A stretch of 64,000 nt of DNA from UBA8752 sp049610565 (GTDB lineage: Bacteria > Bacteroidota > Bacteroidia > Flavobacteriales_D > Sanyastnellaceae). Position 1 is the first letter of the stretch. Each line of letters opens with the position of its first letter. Positions 45,663-52,841 of the stretch are shown here, one piece after another. Location: positions 62,001 to 126,000 of the forward strand of contig JBMYZR010000001.1 of NCBI GenBank assembly GCA_049610565.1, read 5' to 3'. Both the position numbers and the translations under genes were made by a program. The notes below the pieces were generated by a model. That model worked only from the letters and a program-made list of their open reading frames with translations, was not told where the DNA came from and made no database searches.

Positions 45663-47050
45663 GCGACCGGGAGCATGGCATGGCCGTGGTGGGCGCCGGC
45701 CTCGTCGGCAGCCTGACCGCCCTGCTCCTCGCCAACCGGGGACACCACGTCGACGTCTACGAACGTCGCCAGGACCCGCGCAAAGTCGGCGATGCCGTCG
45801 GACGCTCCATCAATCTGGCCCTGAGCGAGCGAGGGTGGCGCGCCCTGGAGAAAGCCGGTGCCGTGGAGGCCGTCCGGTCCATCGCCATGCCGGTCAAGGC
45901 CCGCTGCATGCACGGCCGGGACGGCGCGCTGACCTACCAGCCCTATGGACTGCCCGGAAAGGGCCGCTTCGGGCACGACCAGTGCATCTACAGCGTGGCC
46001 CGGGGACCGCTCAACCGCATCCTTCTCGAAGCCGCAGAGGCCACGGGCCGCGTGAACGTCCATTTCGAACACCGGCTGTCCGACTTCACCACGGGTGAGG
46101 CGGGGGTGACCCTGGACTTCGAGGGCCGGGATCCGGTCGCCCACGACCGCATCTTCGGCACGGATGGGGCCTTCAGCGCCGTCCGACAGCGGATGATGAA
46201 GACGGACCGGTTTGACTTCAGCCAGTCCTACCTCGAGCACGGGTACAAGGAAATCGCCATGCCGCCGAATGCTGCGGGGGACTTCGCCATCGATCCGGAA
46301 GCCCTGCACATCTGGCCGCGGGGGCATTTCATGCTGATGGCCCTGCCCAACCCGGACCGGACCTTCACCTGCACGCTCTTCGCCCCGTACGAGGGCGCGG
46401 ATGGGTTCTCCGGCATTCCCGATGCCGATGCGGCGCGGCGCTACTTCGAATCGCATTTCCCCGACGTTCTTTCCCTCGTTCCCGACTTCGACGCCGACTG
46501 GACCTCCAACCCGACGAGCTCGCTTGTCACCACGCGGTGCAATCCATGGCACCTCGGTGACCGCGTCCTGCTCCTCGGCGATGCCGCCCACGCCATCGTG
46601 CCGTTCTACGGTCAAGGCATGAACAGCGGCTTCGAGGACGCTCGGGTCCTGGCCGATTTGCTCGATGCACACGGCGGCACCGTCCCAGACGCTGCCTGGC
46701 GCGACCTCATGGGCGAGTTCACCGCGTTGAGAAAAGCCAATGGTGACGCGATCGGGGACCTGGCCCTCCGCAACTTCATCGAAATGCGGGACCGGACCGG
46801 AGACCCCAGGTTCCTCCTCCAGAAGCGCATCGAACGCCGGCTGACGGACCGCCACCCCGACCGGTGGGTCCCGCTCTATTCCATGGTGACCTTCAGCCAC
46901 CTGCCCTATGCCGAGGCCATGAAACTTGGGCAGATCCAGGACGGCATCATGGCCGAAGTCATGGACAGGCCGGACATCGAAGCCGTGTGGGATGGCGAGG
47001 ACGTCGAACGCCAAGCCCTCCAGCTCGCCGCAGAACGGCTGCCTTCCTGA
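45659..47050 (+). CDS. kmo: Kynurenine 3-monooxygenase
   Basis: A 463-residue FAD monooxygenase that hydroxylates L-kynurenine in tryptophan breakdown and NAD synthesis. The FAD motif VVGAGLVGSLTALLLANRG is at the N-terminus. GRSINLALSERGWRAL and YQPYGLPGKGRFGHDQCIYSV are characteristic of KMO. The second FAD block is LLLGDAAHAIVPFYGQGMNSGFED. Kynureninase and 3-hydroxyanthranilate dioxygenase genes are not in the window. It overlaps the upstream PLP enzyme gene by 4 bases. Confidence 0.92.
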
Positions 47051-47054
47051 CCGC

Positions 47055-47456
47055 ATGAAACGACTTGAACACATCGGCATCGCCGTGTCCAACCTCGATG
47101 AGGCGGAGCGCATTTTTGGAGACATCCTCGGCAGCCCCGCCTACAAGCGGGAAGAGGTGGCCGGTGAGGCCGTGTTGACCTCCTTCTTCCAGGCCGGCGA
47201 CTCCAAGGTGGAGTTGCTCGTGCCGACGTCACCCGACAGCGCCATCGCCAGGCACCTCGAAAAACGGGGGCCGGGCCTGCACCACATCGCCTTTCATGTG
47301 GAGGATCTCGAGGCGGAGCTCGGTCGGCTCGTCGACTTGGGGTACCGGGTGGTGGTGGAACCGAAGCCCGGTGCCGATGGCAAACGCATTGCTTTCCTGC
47401 ACCCCTCGGATTCGGCCAAGGTCCTCGTGGAGCTCTGCGCAGACGCCCAACCCTGA
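47055..47456 (+). CDS. mce: Methylmalonyl-CoA epimerase
   Basis: A 133-residue vicinal-oxygen-chelate-fold enzyme that converts (S)- to (R)-methylmalonyl-CoA for entry to succinyl-CoA. Metal ligands are visible in LEHIGIAVSNLDEA, SKVELLVPTSPDS, GPGLHHIAFHVEDL and the ending KVLVELC. It starts 4 bases after the kmo stop and is the last gene of this run. The mutase is not in the window. Confidence 0.93.
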   Translation: MKRLEHIGIAVSNLDEAERIFGDILGSPAYKREEVAGEAVLTSFFQAGDSKVELLVPTSPDSAIARHLEKRGPGLHHIAFHVEDLEAELGRLVDLGYRVVVEPKPGADGKRIAFLHPSDSAKVLVELCADAQP

Positions 47457-47497
47457 CGGGGAAACGGGGAGTGACAGGCCGTGGCGGGCACAAAATG

Positions 47498-47569
47498 GAA
47501 GCGCCCCGGACGTTTCCAGGGCGCTTCACTTAACCAAATTGCTTGCCTGCCACGCTTGCCTCGTGGCAT
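47498..47569. repeat. Double-hairpin repeat, copy 1
   Basis: Contains a 9-bp stem GAAGCGCCC/GGGCGCTTC (47498-47506 with 47519-47527) with an inner GGA-CGTT-TCC, then a spacer with TTAACCAAATTGCTTGCC. A second hairpin TGCCACG-CTTGCCT-CGTGGCA ends the unit. 67 of the last 70 bases are the same as in copy 2. Confidence 0.85.
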
Positions 47570-47726
47570 CAACGGCTTGAATGCGTGCCGCTGACAGTTC
47601 AAACGTAATTCGAGACGTGACGGTTGCCTGTAGGACCTCGAATCCCGCTTCACGTCAGCCTTCACCTACCCGCTGTCATCCGCTTCCCTCCGGGGTCTTA
47701 CACGAAGTCGATATGGCCCCAAACAG

Positions 47727-47798
47727 AAAGCGCCCCGGACGTTTCCGGAGCGCTTTACTTAACCAAATTGCTTGCCTGCCACGCTTGCCTCGTGGCAT
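47727..47798. repeat. Double-hairpin repeat, copy 2
   Basis: Repeats copy 1 in the same direction 229 bases downstream. The three differences are in the right arm of the first hairpin: one C-A mismatch is repaired and another appears 2 pairs away, so overall pairing is kept. The second hairpin and spacer are unchanged. Confidence 0.85.
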
Positions 47799-47921
47799 GT
47801 GCGATCGGTTAGATCACACAGTGTAAACCTATTCTGTTCCTTGTCCCCTGCGTGTAGGACCCTGCAACAAGCATGCTGTAAGGGCTGGACTACTTCCAGG
47901 GAGCTGGACTTCTCCAAAAGA

Positions 47922-47963
47922 GGGCGAACCAAACGTTTCCAGTTCACTCACTCAGACCAAAAT
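47922..47963. repeat. Diverged third copy of the repeat
   Basis: Keeps ACGTTTCCAG, a following TTCACT and then GACCAAAATG in the same order as ACGTTTCCAG, CTTCACTT and AACCAAATTG in copy 1. The stem is reduced to GAAC/GTTC and the second hairpin is gone. Confidence 0.45.
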
Positions 47964-48117
47964 GTTAGAAGACAGGGCACAAAGCCCTCAGGTTTGGTTC
48001 TTAAGCAGAGCGAAAGTAGAATGAGGCGATTTCTTCCACTGTAGGAAACAACAGGAACCCTGAGGTAAGAGGTGTCCTACAAACAGCGCATTGCTTTGCG
48101 TCCAGGACGCGGCTGAA

Positions 48118-49464
48118 TCATACGACCCCCTGGTCGATCATGGCGTCGGCGACCTTCACGAAACCCGCGATGTTGGCGCCCTGCACGTAGTCCACGGACC
48201 CGTCCTCCCGCCGACCGTATTGGACGCATTGGGCGTGAATGTCCTTCATGATGCGGTTGAGGTGGCCGTCCACTTCCTCCGAGGTCCACGACATCCGCAG
48301 GCTGTTCTGGGACATCTCCAGACCGGAAGTGGCCACACCGCCAGCATTGGAGGCTTTGCCCGGAGCGAACATCACGCCCGACTTCTGGAAGGCCTCGACC
48401 GCTTCAGGCGTACAGGGCATGTTGGCCCCTTCCGCCACGGCCATGCAGCCATTGGCCACCAGCGCTGCAGCCTCGGCTCCGTCGAGCTCGTTCTGCGTGG
48501 CGCAGGGGAAGGCAAGGTCACAGGCGAGGTCCCACGGATCCTGCCCCTCCCGGAACGTGACCCCATCAAACGACTCAGCGTACTCCTTGATGCGGCCGCG
48601 GCGTACCTCCTTGAGGTCCTTGATCCAGGCCAACTTCTCTTCGGTGAGGCCTGCGGGATCGTGGATGCTGCCCTTGCTGTCGCTGAGGGCGATGACCTTG
48701 CCGCCGAGGCGCAGGCACTTCTCTGCGGCGTGCAACGCCACATTGCCCGATCCACTGATCACCACCGTCTTGCCGTCGATGCTCTGTCCCTTCGTGGCGA
48801 GCATCTCGACCATGAAGTAGGTGGCGCCGTAGCCGGTGGCTTCCGGACGGATGAGCGAGCCGCCCCAGGCGGGCTTCTTGCCGGTCAGCACGCCGGTGAA
48901 TTCATTGCGCAGGCGCTTGTACTGGCCGAACATGTAGCCGATCTCCCGTCCGCCCACGCCGATGTCGCCGGCGGGCACGTCGGTGTCCGGGCCGATGTGG
49001 CGGGACAGCTCCGTCATGAAGCTCTGGCAGAAGCGCATCACCTCGGCATCAGACTTGCCCTTGGGGTCGAAGTCGGAACCGCCCTTGCCGCCGCCCATGG
49101 GCAGGGTGGTCAGGCTGTTCTTGAAGACCTGCTCAAACCCGAGGAACTTCAGGATGCTCAGGTTGACGCTCGGGTGGAAACGAAGACCGCCCTTGTACGG
49201 GCCGATGGCGGAGTTGAACTCCACGCGGTAGCCCCGGTTGACCTGAATCTGGCCATCGTCATCTGTCCATGGCACGCGAAACTGGATGACGCGCTCCGGC
49301 TCGATCATGCGCTCGAGCAGGGCGTGGCCCTGATAACGGGGATTGGACTCAATGAAGGGGATGACGGTCTCGGCGACCTCTTCCACTGCCTGGAGGAACT
49401 CAGGCTCGTTGGGGTTCCGGCGTTGGGCCTCGGCCATGAACGCCTGGACACTGGGGTGTTCCAT
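48118..49464 (-). CDS. gdhA: NADP-specific glutamate dehydrogenase
   Basis: A 448-residue hexameric-type dehydrogenase that makes glutamate from 2-oxoglutarate and ammonia. The catalytic lysine region is LPMGGGKGGSDFDPKGKS; the nucleotide-binding strand has VVISGSGNVALHAAEKC. The C-terminus has KASNAGGVATSGLEMSQN. The frame is open upstream to 49521, but ATG 49464 gives the family's usual length and lies 32 bases after a TACTTTCG box, while the upstream start would precede the box. Confidence 0.95.
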   Translation of the reverse strand: MEHPSVQAFMAEAQRRNPNEPEFLQAVEEVAETVIPFIESNPRYQGHALLERMIEPERVIQFRVPWTDDDGQIQVNRGYRVEFNSAIGPYKGGLRFHPSVNLSILKFLGFEQVFKNSLTTLPMGGGKGGSDFDPKGKSDAEVMRFCQSFMTELSRHIGPDTDVPAGDIGVGGREIGYMFGQYKRLRNEFTGVLTGKKPAWGGSLIRPEATGYGATYFMVEMLATKGQSIDGKTVVISGSGNVALHAAEKCLRLGGKVIALSDSKGSIHDPAGLTEEKLAWIKDLKEVRRGRIKEYAESFDGVTFREGQDPWDLACDLAFPCATQNELDGAEAAALVANGCMAVAEGANMPCTPEAVEAFQKSGVMFAPGKASNAGGVATSGLEMSQNSLRMSWTSEEVDGHLNRIMKDIHAQCVQYGRREDGSVDYVQGANIAGFVKVADAMIDQGVV

Positions 49465-49496
49465 GATGTTGGTGACGTATCGATTGACGTGCGGTG

Positions 49497-49504
49497 CGAA
49501 AGTA
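49497..49504 (-). promoter_or_regulatory. -7 box for gdhA
   Basis: On the minus strand TACTTTCG ends 32 bases before the gdhA ATG at 49464. Confidence 0.5.
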
Positions 49505-49588
49505 GCGTGACGGTGTGTCAAATGGACACGACCCGGCAGGATTGTTTATGGACGTCCGGACTGTTCACAAAGGAAGCGATGCGGACCG

Positions 49589-50365
49589 TCAGAGACAACG
49601 CGTCCGCCCGCCGTCCACCGGCAGGTTGATTCCGCTGATGTACGCGGCTGCCGGGCTGCAGAGGAAGGCAATGGCGGCCCCGATTTCATGGGCTTCTCCC
49701 AACCGCCGGAGGGGCACGGCCTGGGCCATGTTGTGCAGCACCTCCTCGGCGGGGACCCCGGTCTTGTCCGACTTGGCTTCCGCGATCTGCTGCAGGCGGG
49801 CGGTCCGGGTGGCCCCGGGCAGGACGTTGTTGACGGTGATGCCGTCCGGACCGAGCTCGTTGGCGAGGGTCTTGGCCCAATTGGCCACGGCACCGCGCAC
49901 GGTGTTGGACACCCCGAGCCCATCGAGGGGCTGCTTCACCGAGGTGGAGATGACGTTGACAATCCGGCCGCCTCCGGCAGCCCGCATGCCGGGCAGCACG
50001 GCCTGCACCAGCCGTTGGTTGCAGAGCAGGTGCTGACTGAATGCCGCGAGGTAGGCACTGGGATCCGCCGCATGGGCCGGGCCGCTTGGAGGGCCGCCCG
50101 TGTTGTTGATCAGGATGTCCACCGGGGCCGATTGGGCCACGGCCGCGGCCACACCGGATACGGATGCAGCGTCGGTGAAGTCGGCCACGGCCACCCCATG
50201 GCCCTCTCCTTCGAGGGTGCCCAGCGCCAGGCGGAGGCGTTCCTCATTCCGGGCCATCAGGGTGCACCGGGCACCCAAGGAGGCCAGCTCCCTGGCCGCG
50301 GCGAGGCCGATGCCTTGTGACGCCCCACAGACCAGGGCGTGCATTCCGTGGAGATCCATCTGCAT
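49589..50365 (-). CDS. Divergent SDR-family protein lacking the usual YxxxK
   Basis: A 258-residue Rossmann-fold protein of the short-chain dehydrogenase family, closest in pattern to 3-oxoacyl-ACP reductases. The cofactor motif CGASQGIG and the NNTGG strand are present. The active-site region reads ISTSVKQPLDGLGVSNTVRGAVA: Ser is present, but the expected Tyr and Lys positions hold Ser and Arg. The C-terminal LCSPAAAYISGINLPVDGG is standard. Either the family uses other residues or it is not a typical oxidoreductase. The start follows a TACATTGC box by 4 bases. Confidence 0.8.
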   Translation of the reverse strand: MQMDLHGMHALVCGASQGIGLAAARELASLGARCTLMARNEERLRLALGTLEGEGHGVAVADFTDAASVSGVAAAVAQSAPVDILINNTGGPPSGPAHAADPSAYLAAFSQHLLCNQRLVQAVLPGMRAAGGGRIVNVISTSVKQPLDGLGVSNTVRGAVANWAKTLANELGPDGITVNNVLPGATRTARLQQIAEAKSDKTGVPAEEVLHNMAQAVPLRRLGEAHEIGAAIAFLCSPAAAYISGINLPVDGGRTRCL

Positions 50366-50369
50366 GGGC

Positions 50370-50377
50370 GCAATGTA
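50370..50377 (-). promoter_or_regulatory. -7 box for the SDR gene, nearly leaderless
   Basis: On the minus strand TACATTGC ends 4 bases before the ATG at 50365; only 6 bases separate it from the opposing box. Confidence 0.45.
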
Positions 50378-50383
50378 CCCCCG

Positions 50384-50391
50384 TATCTTCG
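50384..50391 (+). promoter_or_regulatory. -7 box for the membrane protein/cytochrome c unit
   Basis: TATCTTCG ends 4 bases before the first of two adjacent ATG codons at 50396. Confidence 0.55.
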
Positions 50392-50395
50392 CCCC

Positions 50396-50848
50396 ATGAT
50401 GACCGGAATCCAACACCTGCACGGCGCCCTCAGATGGGTGGTCCTCGTGCTCCTCATCCTGTCCATTGTCAAGGCCTTCACCGGCATGTCCTCCGGCCGC
50501 TCCTTCGGCGACGGAGACCGCAAGCGGGGCCTGTTCACCATGATTTCCCTCCACGTCCAGCTCCTGCTCGGCTACGTTCTCTACTTCGGAAAGGGGTGGA
50601 GCGCCATGCTCGGCGACCCCAACGCCATGGCCAGCACCGTGATGCGCTTCTTCTCGCTGGAGCACATGGCGACCATGACCCTGGCCGTCGTGCTCGGCAC
50701 CTTGGGCTACAGCCTGGCCAAGCGGGCAGACAACGACCGCAGCAAGTTCCGCCGTCAGGCCATCTGGTTCACGGTCTGCCTCGTGCTCATCCTGTCCAGC
50801 ATCCCCTGGCCCTTCCGCGAGGGCTTCGAAGCCTACGGTTGGCTGTGA
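50396..50848 (+). CDS. Four-helix membrane protein with conserved-looking histidines
   Basis: A 150-residue integral membrane protein with four hydrophobic helices. Histidines occur in or next to the helices: QHLHGALRW in helix 1, SLHVQLLLGY in helix 2 and LEHMATMTLA in helix 3, which could bind haem as in small b-type cytochromes. Similar proteins are annotated only as membrane proteins in Bacteroidota as far as I recall. The tandem ATG ATG leaves the start uncertain by one codon. The next gene, a cytochrome c lipoprotein, overlaps it (GTGA), which supports an electron-transfer role. Confidence 0.65.
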   Translation: MMTGIQHLHGALRWVVLVLLILSIVKAFTGMSSGRSFGDGDRKRGLFTMISLHVQLLLGYVLYFGKGWSAMLGDPNAMASTVMRFFSLEHMATMTLAVVLGTLGYSLAKRADNDRSKFRRQAIWFTVCLVLILSSIPWPFREGFEAYGWL

Positions 50849-51183
50849 GACCCCGGTTCCTCCTGACGGGCCTGGTCCTCGTCGCCGTGGCCGCGGGCTG
50901 CGGGTCGACGGGGGATGCCGGGCCGGCGGAGGGTGCACCGGGCAAGGTCGTGTCCGACACGGAGGCCCGCGCCCTGTACATCCGCAAATGCTCGCTCTGC
51001 CACGGCGATGACGGAAAGTTGATGGCGTCCAAGTCGCCCGATCTGAGCGTCTCGACGATGACCTTGGCCGAGCGCGTGGCCATCATCACCTACGGAAAGG
51101 GCACCATGCCCGCCCAGAAGGGCGTGCTCGACAAGGCGGAGATCACCGCCGTGGCCCGCTACATCGAACGGTTCCGCGACTGA
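50845..51183 (+). CDS. Monohaem cytochrome c lipoprotein
   Basis: A 112-residue lipoprotein: hydrophobic LLTGLVLVAVAAGC gives the lipobox AAGC. The haem-binding motif CSLCH is in ALYIRKCSLCHGDDGK, and the likely axial Met is in GTMPAQKGVL, so it is a class I cytochrome c held at the membrane. It starts at GTG overlapping the stop of the four-helix membrane protein and ends one base before hflX. The pair may pass electrons across or along the inner membrane. Confidence 0.85.
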   Translation: MRPRFLLTGLVLVAVAAGCGSTGDAGPAEGAPGKVVSDTEARALYIRKCSLCHGDDGKLMASKSPDLSVSTMTLAERVAIITYGKGTMPAQKGVLDKAEITAVARYIERFRD

Positions 51184-52461
51184 ATGCTCGAAAAACCCCT
51201 CGCCCGGAAAGACGGCAAGCCCGAACGGGCCGTCCTCGTCGGCCTCGCCACCCGCGATCAGCCCCGCGCACTGCTGGCCGAATACCTCGACGAGCTGGAG
51301 TTCCTGGCCCGGACGGCCAACGCGGAGACCATTCGCTCGTTCACGCAATCGCTGGACCACCCCGATGTCCGGACCTTCGTGGGCAAGGGCAAGCTCCAAG
51401 AGATCACCACCTACATCGAGGAGAACGACATCGACCTGCTCATCTTCGATGACGAATTGAGCCCGTCCCAACTCCGCAACCTCGGGGAGGCCCTGCCGGA
51501 AACCAAGGTGCTCGACCGCGCCAACCTCATCCTCGACATCTTCGCCCAACGCGCAAGGACGGCACACGCCAAAACGCAGGTCGAGCTCGCCCAGTACCAG
51601 TATTTGCTCNNNNNNNNNNNNNNNNNNNNNNNNNNNNNNNNNNNNNNNNNNNNNNNNNNNNNNNNNNNNNNNNNNNNNNNNNNNNNNNNNNNNNNNNNNN
51701 NNNNNNNCCCGCGCCTGACCCGCATGTGGACCCACCTTCAGAAGCAGAAGGGCGGCATTGGCATGAAAGGGCCGGGGGAGAAAGAAATCGAGACGGACCG
51801 CCGGATCATCCGCGACCGCATCGCCGCCCTCAAGAAGGACCTCACCGCCATCGACCGGCAAATGGCCACCCAGCGCGGCAACCGCGGCGCCCTCGTCCGC
51901 GTGGCCCTCGTGGGTTATACCAATGCCGGCAAGTCCACCCTGATGAACCGGCTGTCCAAGTCGGAGGTCTTCGCCGAGGACAAGCTGTTCGCCACGCTGG
52001 ACACCACCGTGCGGAAGGTCGTCGTCCACAACCTGCCATTCCTGCTGAGCGACACGGTCGGGTTCATCCGCAAACTGCCCCACCAGCTGGTCGAGAGCTT
52101 CAAGAGCACGCTGGATGAGACGCGGGAGAGCGACCTGCTCGTCCACGTCATCGACGTCTCCCACCCGCAGTTCGAGGACCACCTGCGCGTCGTCGAGGAA
52201 ACCCTCGCCGAAATCGGGGCGGGCACCCAGCGGACGATGTTGGTGTTCAACAAGATCGACCAGCTCAAGGACCCCGCCGGCGAGGTCGACCGGGAGCACC
52301 TCATCGAGGGGTTGCGCCACCGCTTCGCCGACCACGAGGGGCCGGTCCTGTTCCTGTCCGCCCGGACCAAGGAGGGCATGGACAGCCTCCGCGAGGTCCT
52401 CTACGCCGAAGTCCGCGAGCTCCACGTCCAGCGTTTCCCTCACAACCACTTCCTTTACTGA
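51184..52461 (+). CDS. hflX: GTPase HflX (interrupted by an assembly gap)
   Basis: A ribosome-associated GTPase that splits or rescues stalled ribosomes under stress. The N-terminal HflX domain includes RTFVGKGKLQEI and AKTQVELAQYQYLL; GGIGMKGPGEKEIETDRR follows. GTPase motifs are GYTNAGKSTL (G1), DTVGFIRKLP (G3) and NKID (G4). A 98-N gap at 51610-51707 sits inside the coding region; homologues as I recall them have QYxYLLPRLTR without a break, so little or nothing is probably missing. The ATG follows the cytochrome stop directly. Confidence 0.93.
   Translation: MLEKPLARKDGKPERAVLVGLATRDQPRALLAEYLDELEFLARTANAETIRSFTQSLDHPDVRTFVGKGKLQEITTYIEENDIDLLIFDDELSPSQLRNLGEALPETKVLDRANLILDIFAQRARTAHAKTQVELAQYQYLLXXXXXXXXXXXXXXXXXXXXXXXXXXXXXXXXXPRLTRMWTHLQKQKGGIGMKGPGEKEIETDRRIIRDRIAALKKDLTAIDRQMATQRGNRGALVRVALVGYTNAGKSTLMNRLSKSEVFAEDKLFATLDTTVRKVVVHNLPFLLSDTVGFIRKLPHQLVESFKSTLDETRESDLLVHVIDVSHPQFEDHLRVVEETLAEIGAGTQRTMLVFNKIDQLKDPAGEVDREHLIEGLRHRFADHEGPVLFLSARTKEGMDSLREVLYAEVRELHVQRFPHNHFLY
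51610..51707. other. Assembly gap (98 N)
   Basis: A run of 98 N in hflX. Its length is not a multiple of three, but one flanking base completes a codon, so the frame continues across it. The flanking residues join as QYQYLL and PRLTRMW, a stretch that is continuous in the family; the gap length is therefore likely nominal. Confidence 0.9.
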
Positions 52462-52462
52462 C

Positions 52463-52813
52463 ATGGCAGGCATTCGACAGGAGCGCATCGGCGCGTTGCT
52501 TCAACGGGAACTGGGCACTTTCCTCCAGCGGGAAGCGTCCATGCGCTTCGGCGGGCATTTCATCACGGTGACGACGGTCCGGTTGACCCCCGACCTCTCC
52601 CTCGCCCGGGTGTACTTGAGCTTCATGCCCGTCGCCTCCGCCGGGACGCCGCAGGAAGGGCTCGAACTGGTTCAGCAGGACGCCTTCCACATCCGGAAAA
52701 CCCTCGCCGGCAAAGTCGGCAAGCACCTCCGCAAAATGCCGGAGTTGCGGTTCTTCCTGGACGACAGCCTCGACCGCTACGAGGAAATCGACCGCCTGCT
52801 GACCGACGACTGA
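52463..52813 (+). CDS. rbfA: 30S ribosome-binding factor A
   Basis: RbfA (116 residues) helps mature the 16S rRNA 5' end in the small subunit. Family features are the N-terminal GIRQERIGALLQRELGTFL, the strand VRLTPDLSLARVYLSF, and RKMPELRFFLDDSLDRYEEIDRLL at the end. The frame is open upstream inside hflX, but the ATG at 52463, one base after the hflX stop, begins the conserved part. Confidence 0.93.
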   Translation: MAGIRQERIGALLQRELGTFLQREASMRFGGHFITVTTVRLTPDLSLARVYLSFMPVASAGTPQEGLELVQQDAFHIRKTLAGKVGKHLRKMPELRFFLDDSLDRYEEIDRLLTDD

Positions 52814-52829
52814 CCCGGTCCGCCTCGGC

Positions 52830-52837
52830 TAACTTGA
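52830..52837 (+). promoter_or_regulatory. -7 box for the FtsX-like permease gene, nearly leaderless
   Basis: TAACTTGA ends 4 bases before the GTG at 52842. Confidence 0.35.
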
Positions 52838-52841
52838 CCGC

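Larger units (their letters stand above)
47457..48117. other. Long non-coding stretch with repeats and hairpins
   Basis: About 660 bases between the epimerase and gdhA carry no credible gene. The first half holds two near-identical 70-base repeats and a third partial copy lies further on. From about 47800 the G+C content is clearly lower than in the rest of the window. Small hairpins are seen: TCCAG/CTGGA near 47900, AGGGC/GCCCT near 47974-47988, and CCTCAGG with CCTGAGG (47986-47992, 48059-48065). The word TGTAGGACC occurs twice (47629, 47853). Confidence 0.7.

Noticed and set aside
47757..47814. Integron attC-like site: ACTTAAC (RYYYAAC) and GTTAGAT (GTTRRRY) 57 bases apart around repeat copy 2
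   Set aside because: The inner arms do not pair as in attC, copy 1 lacks the GTTRRRY end, and there is no integrase or cassette array. The match is likely chance.
47498..47963. CRISPR-like array
   Set aside because: Only two good copies, 159-base spacing between them, units 70 bases long, and no cas genes.
49465..49521. Longer gdhA start at 49521
   Set aside because: The extra part spans the TACTTTCG promoter box and makes the protein longer than the family norm.
51610..51707. 33-residue insertion in HflX
   Set aside because: It consists only of N; flanking residues are contiguous in the family as known to me.
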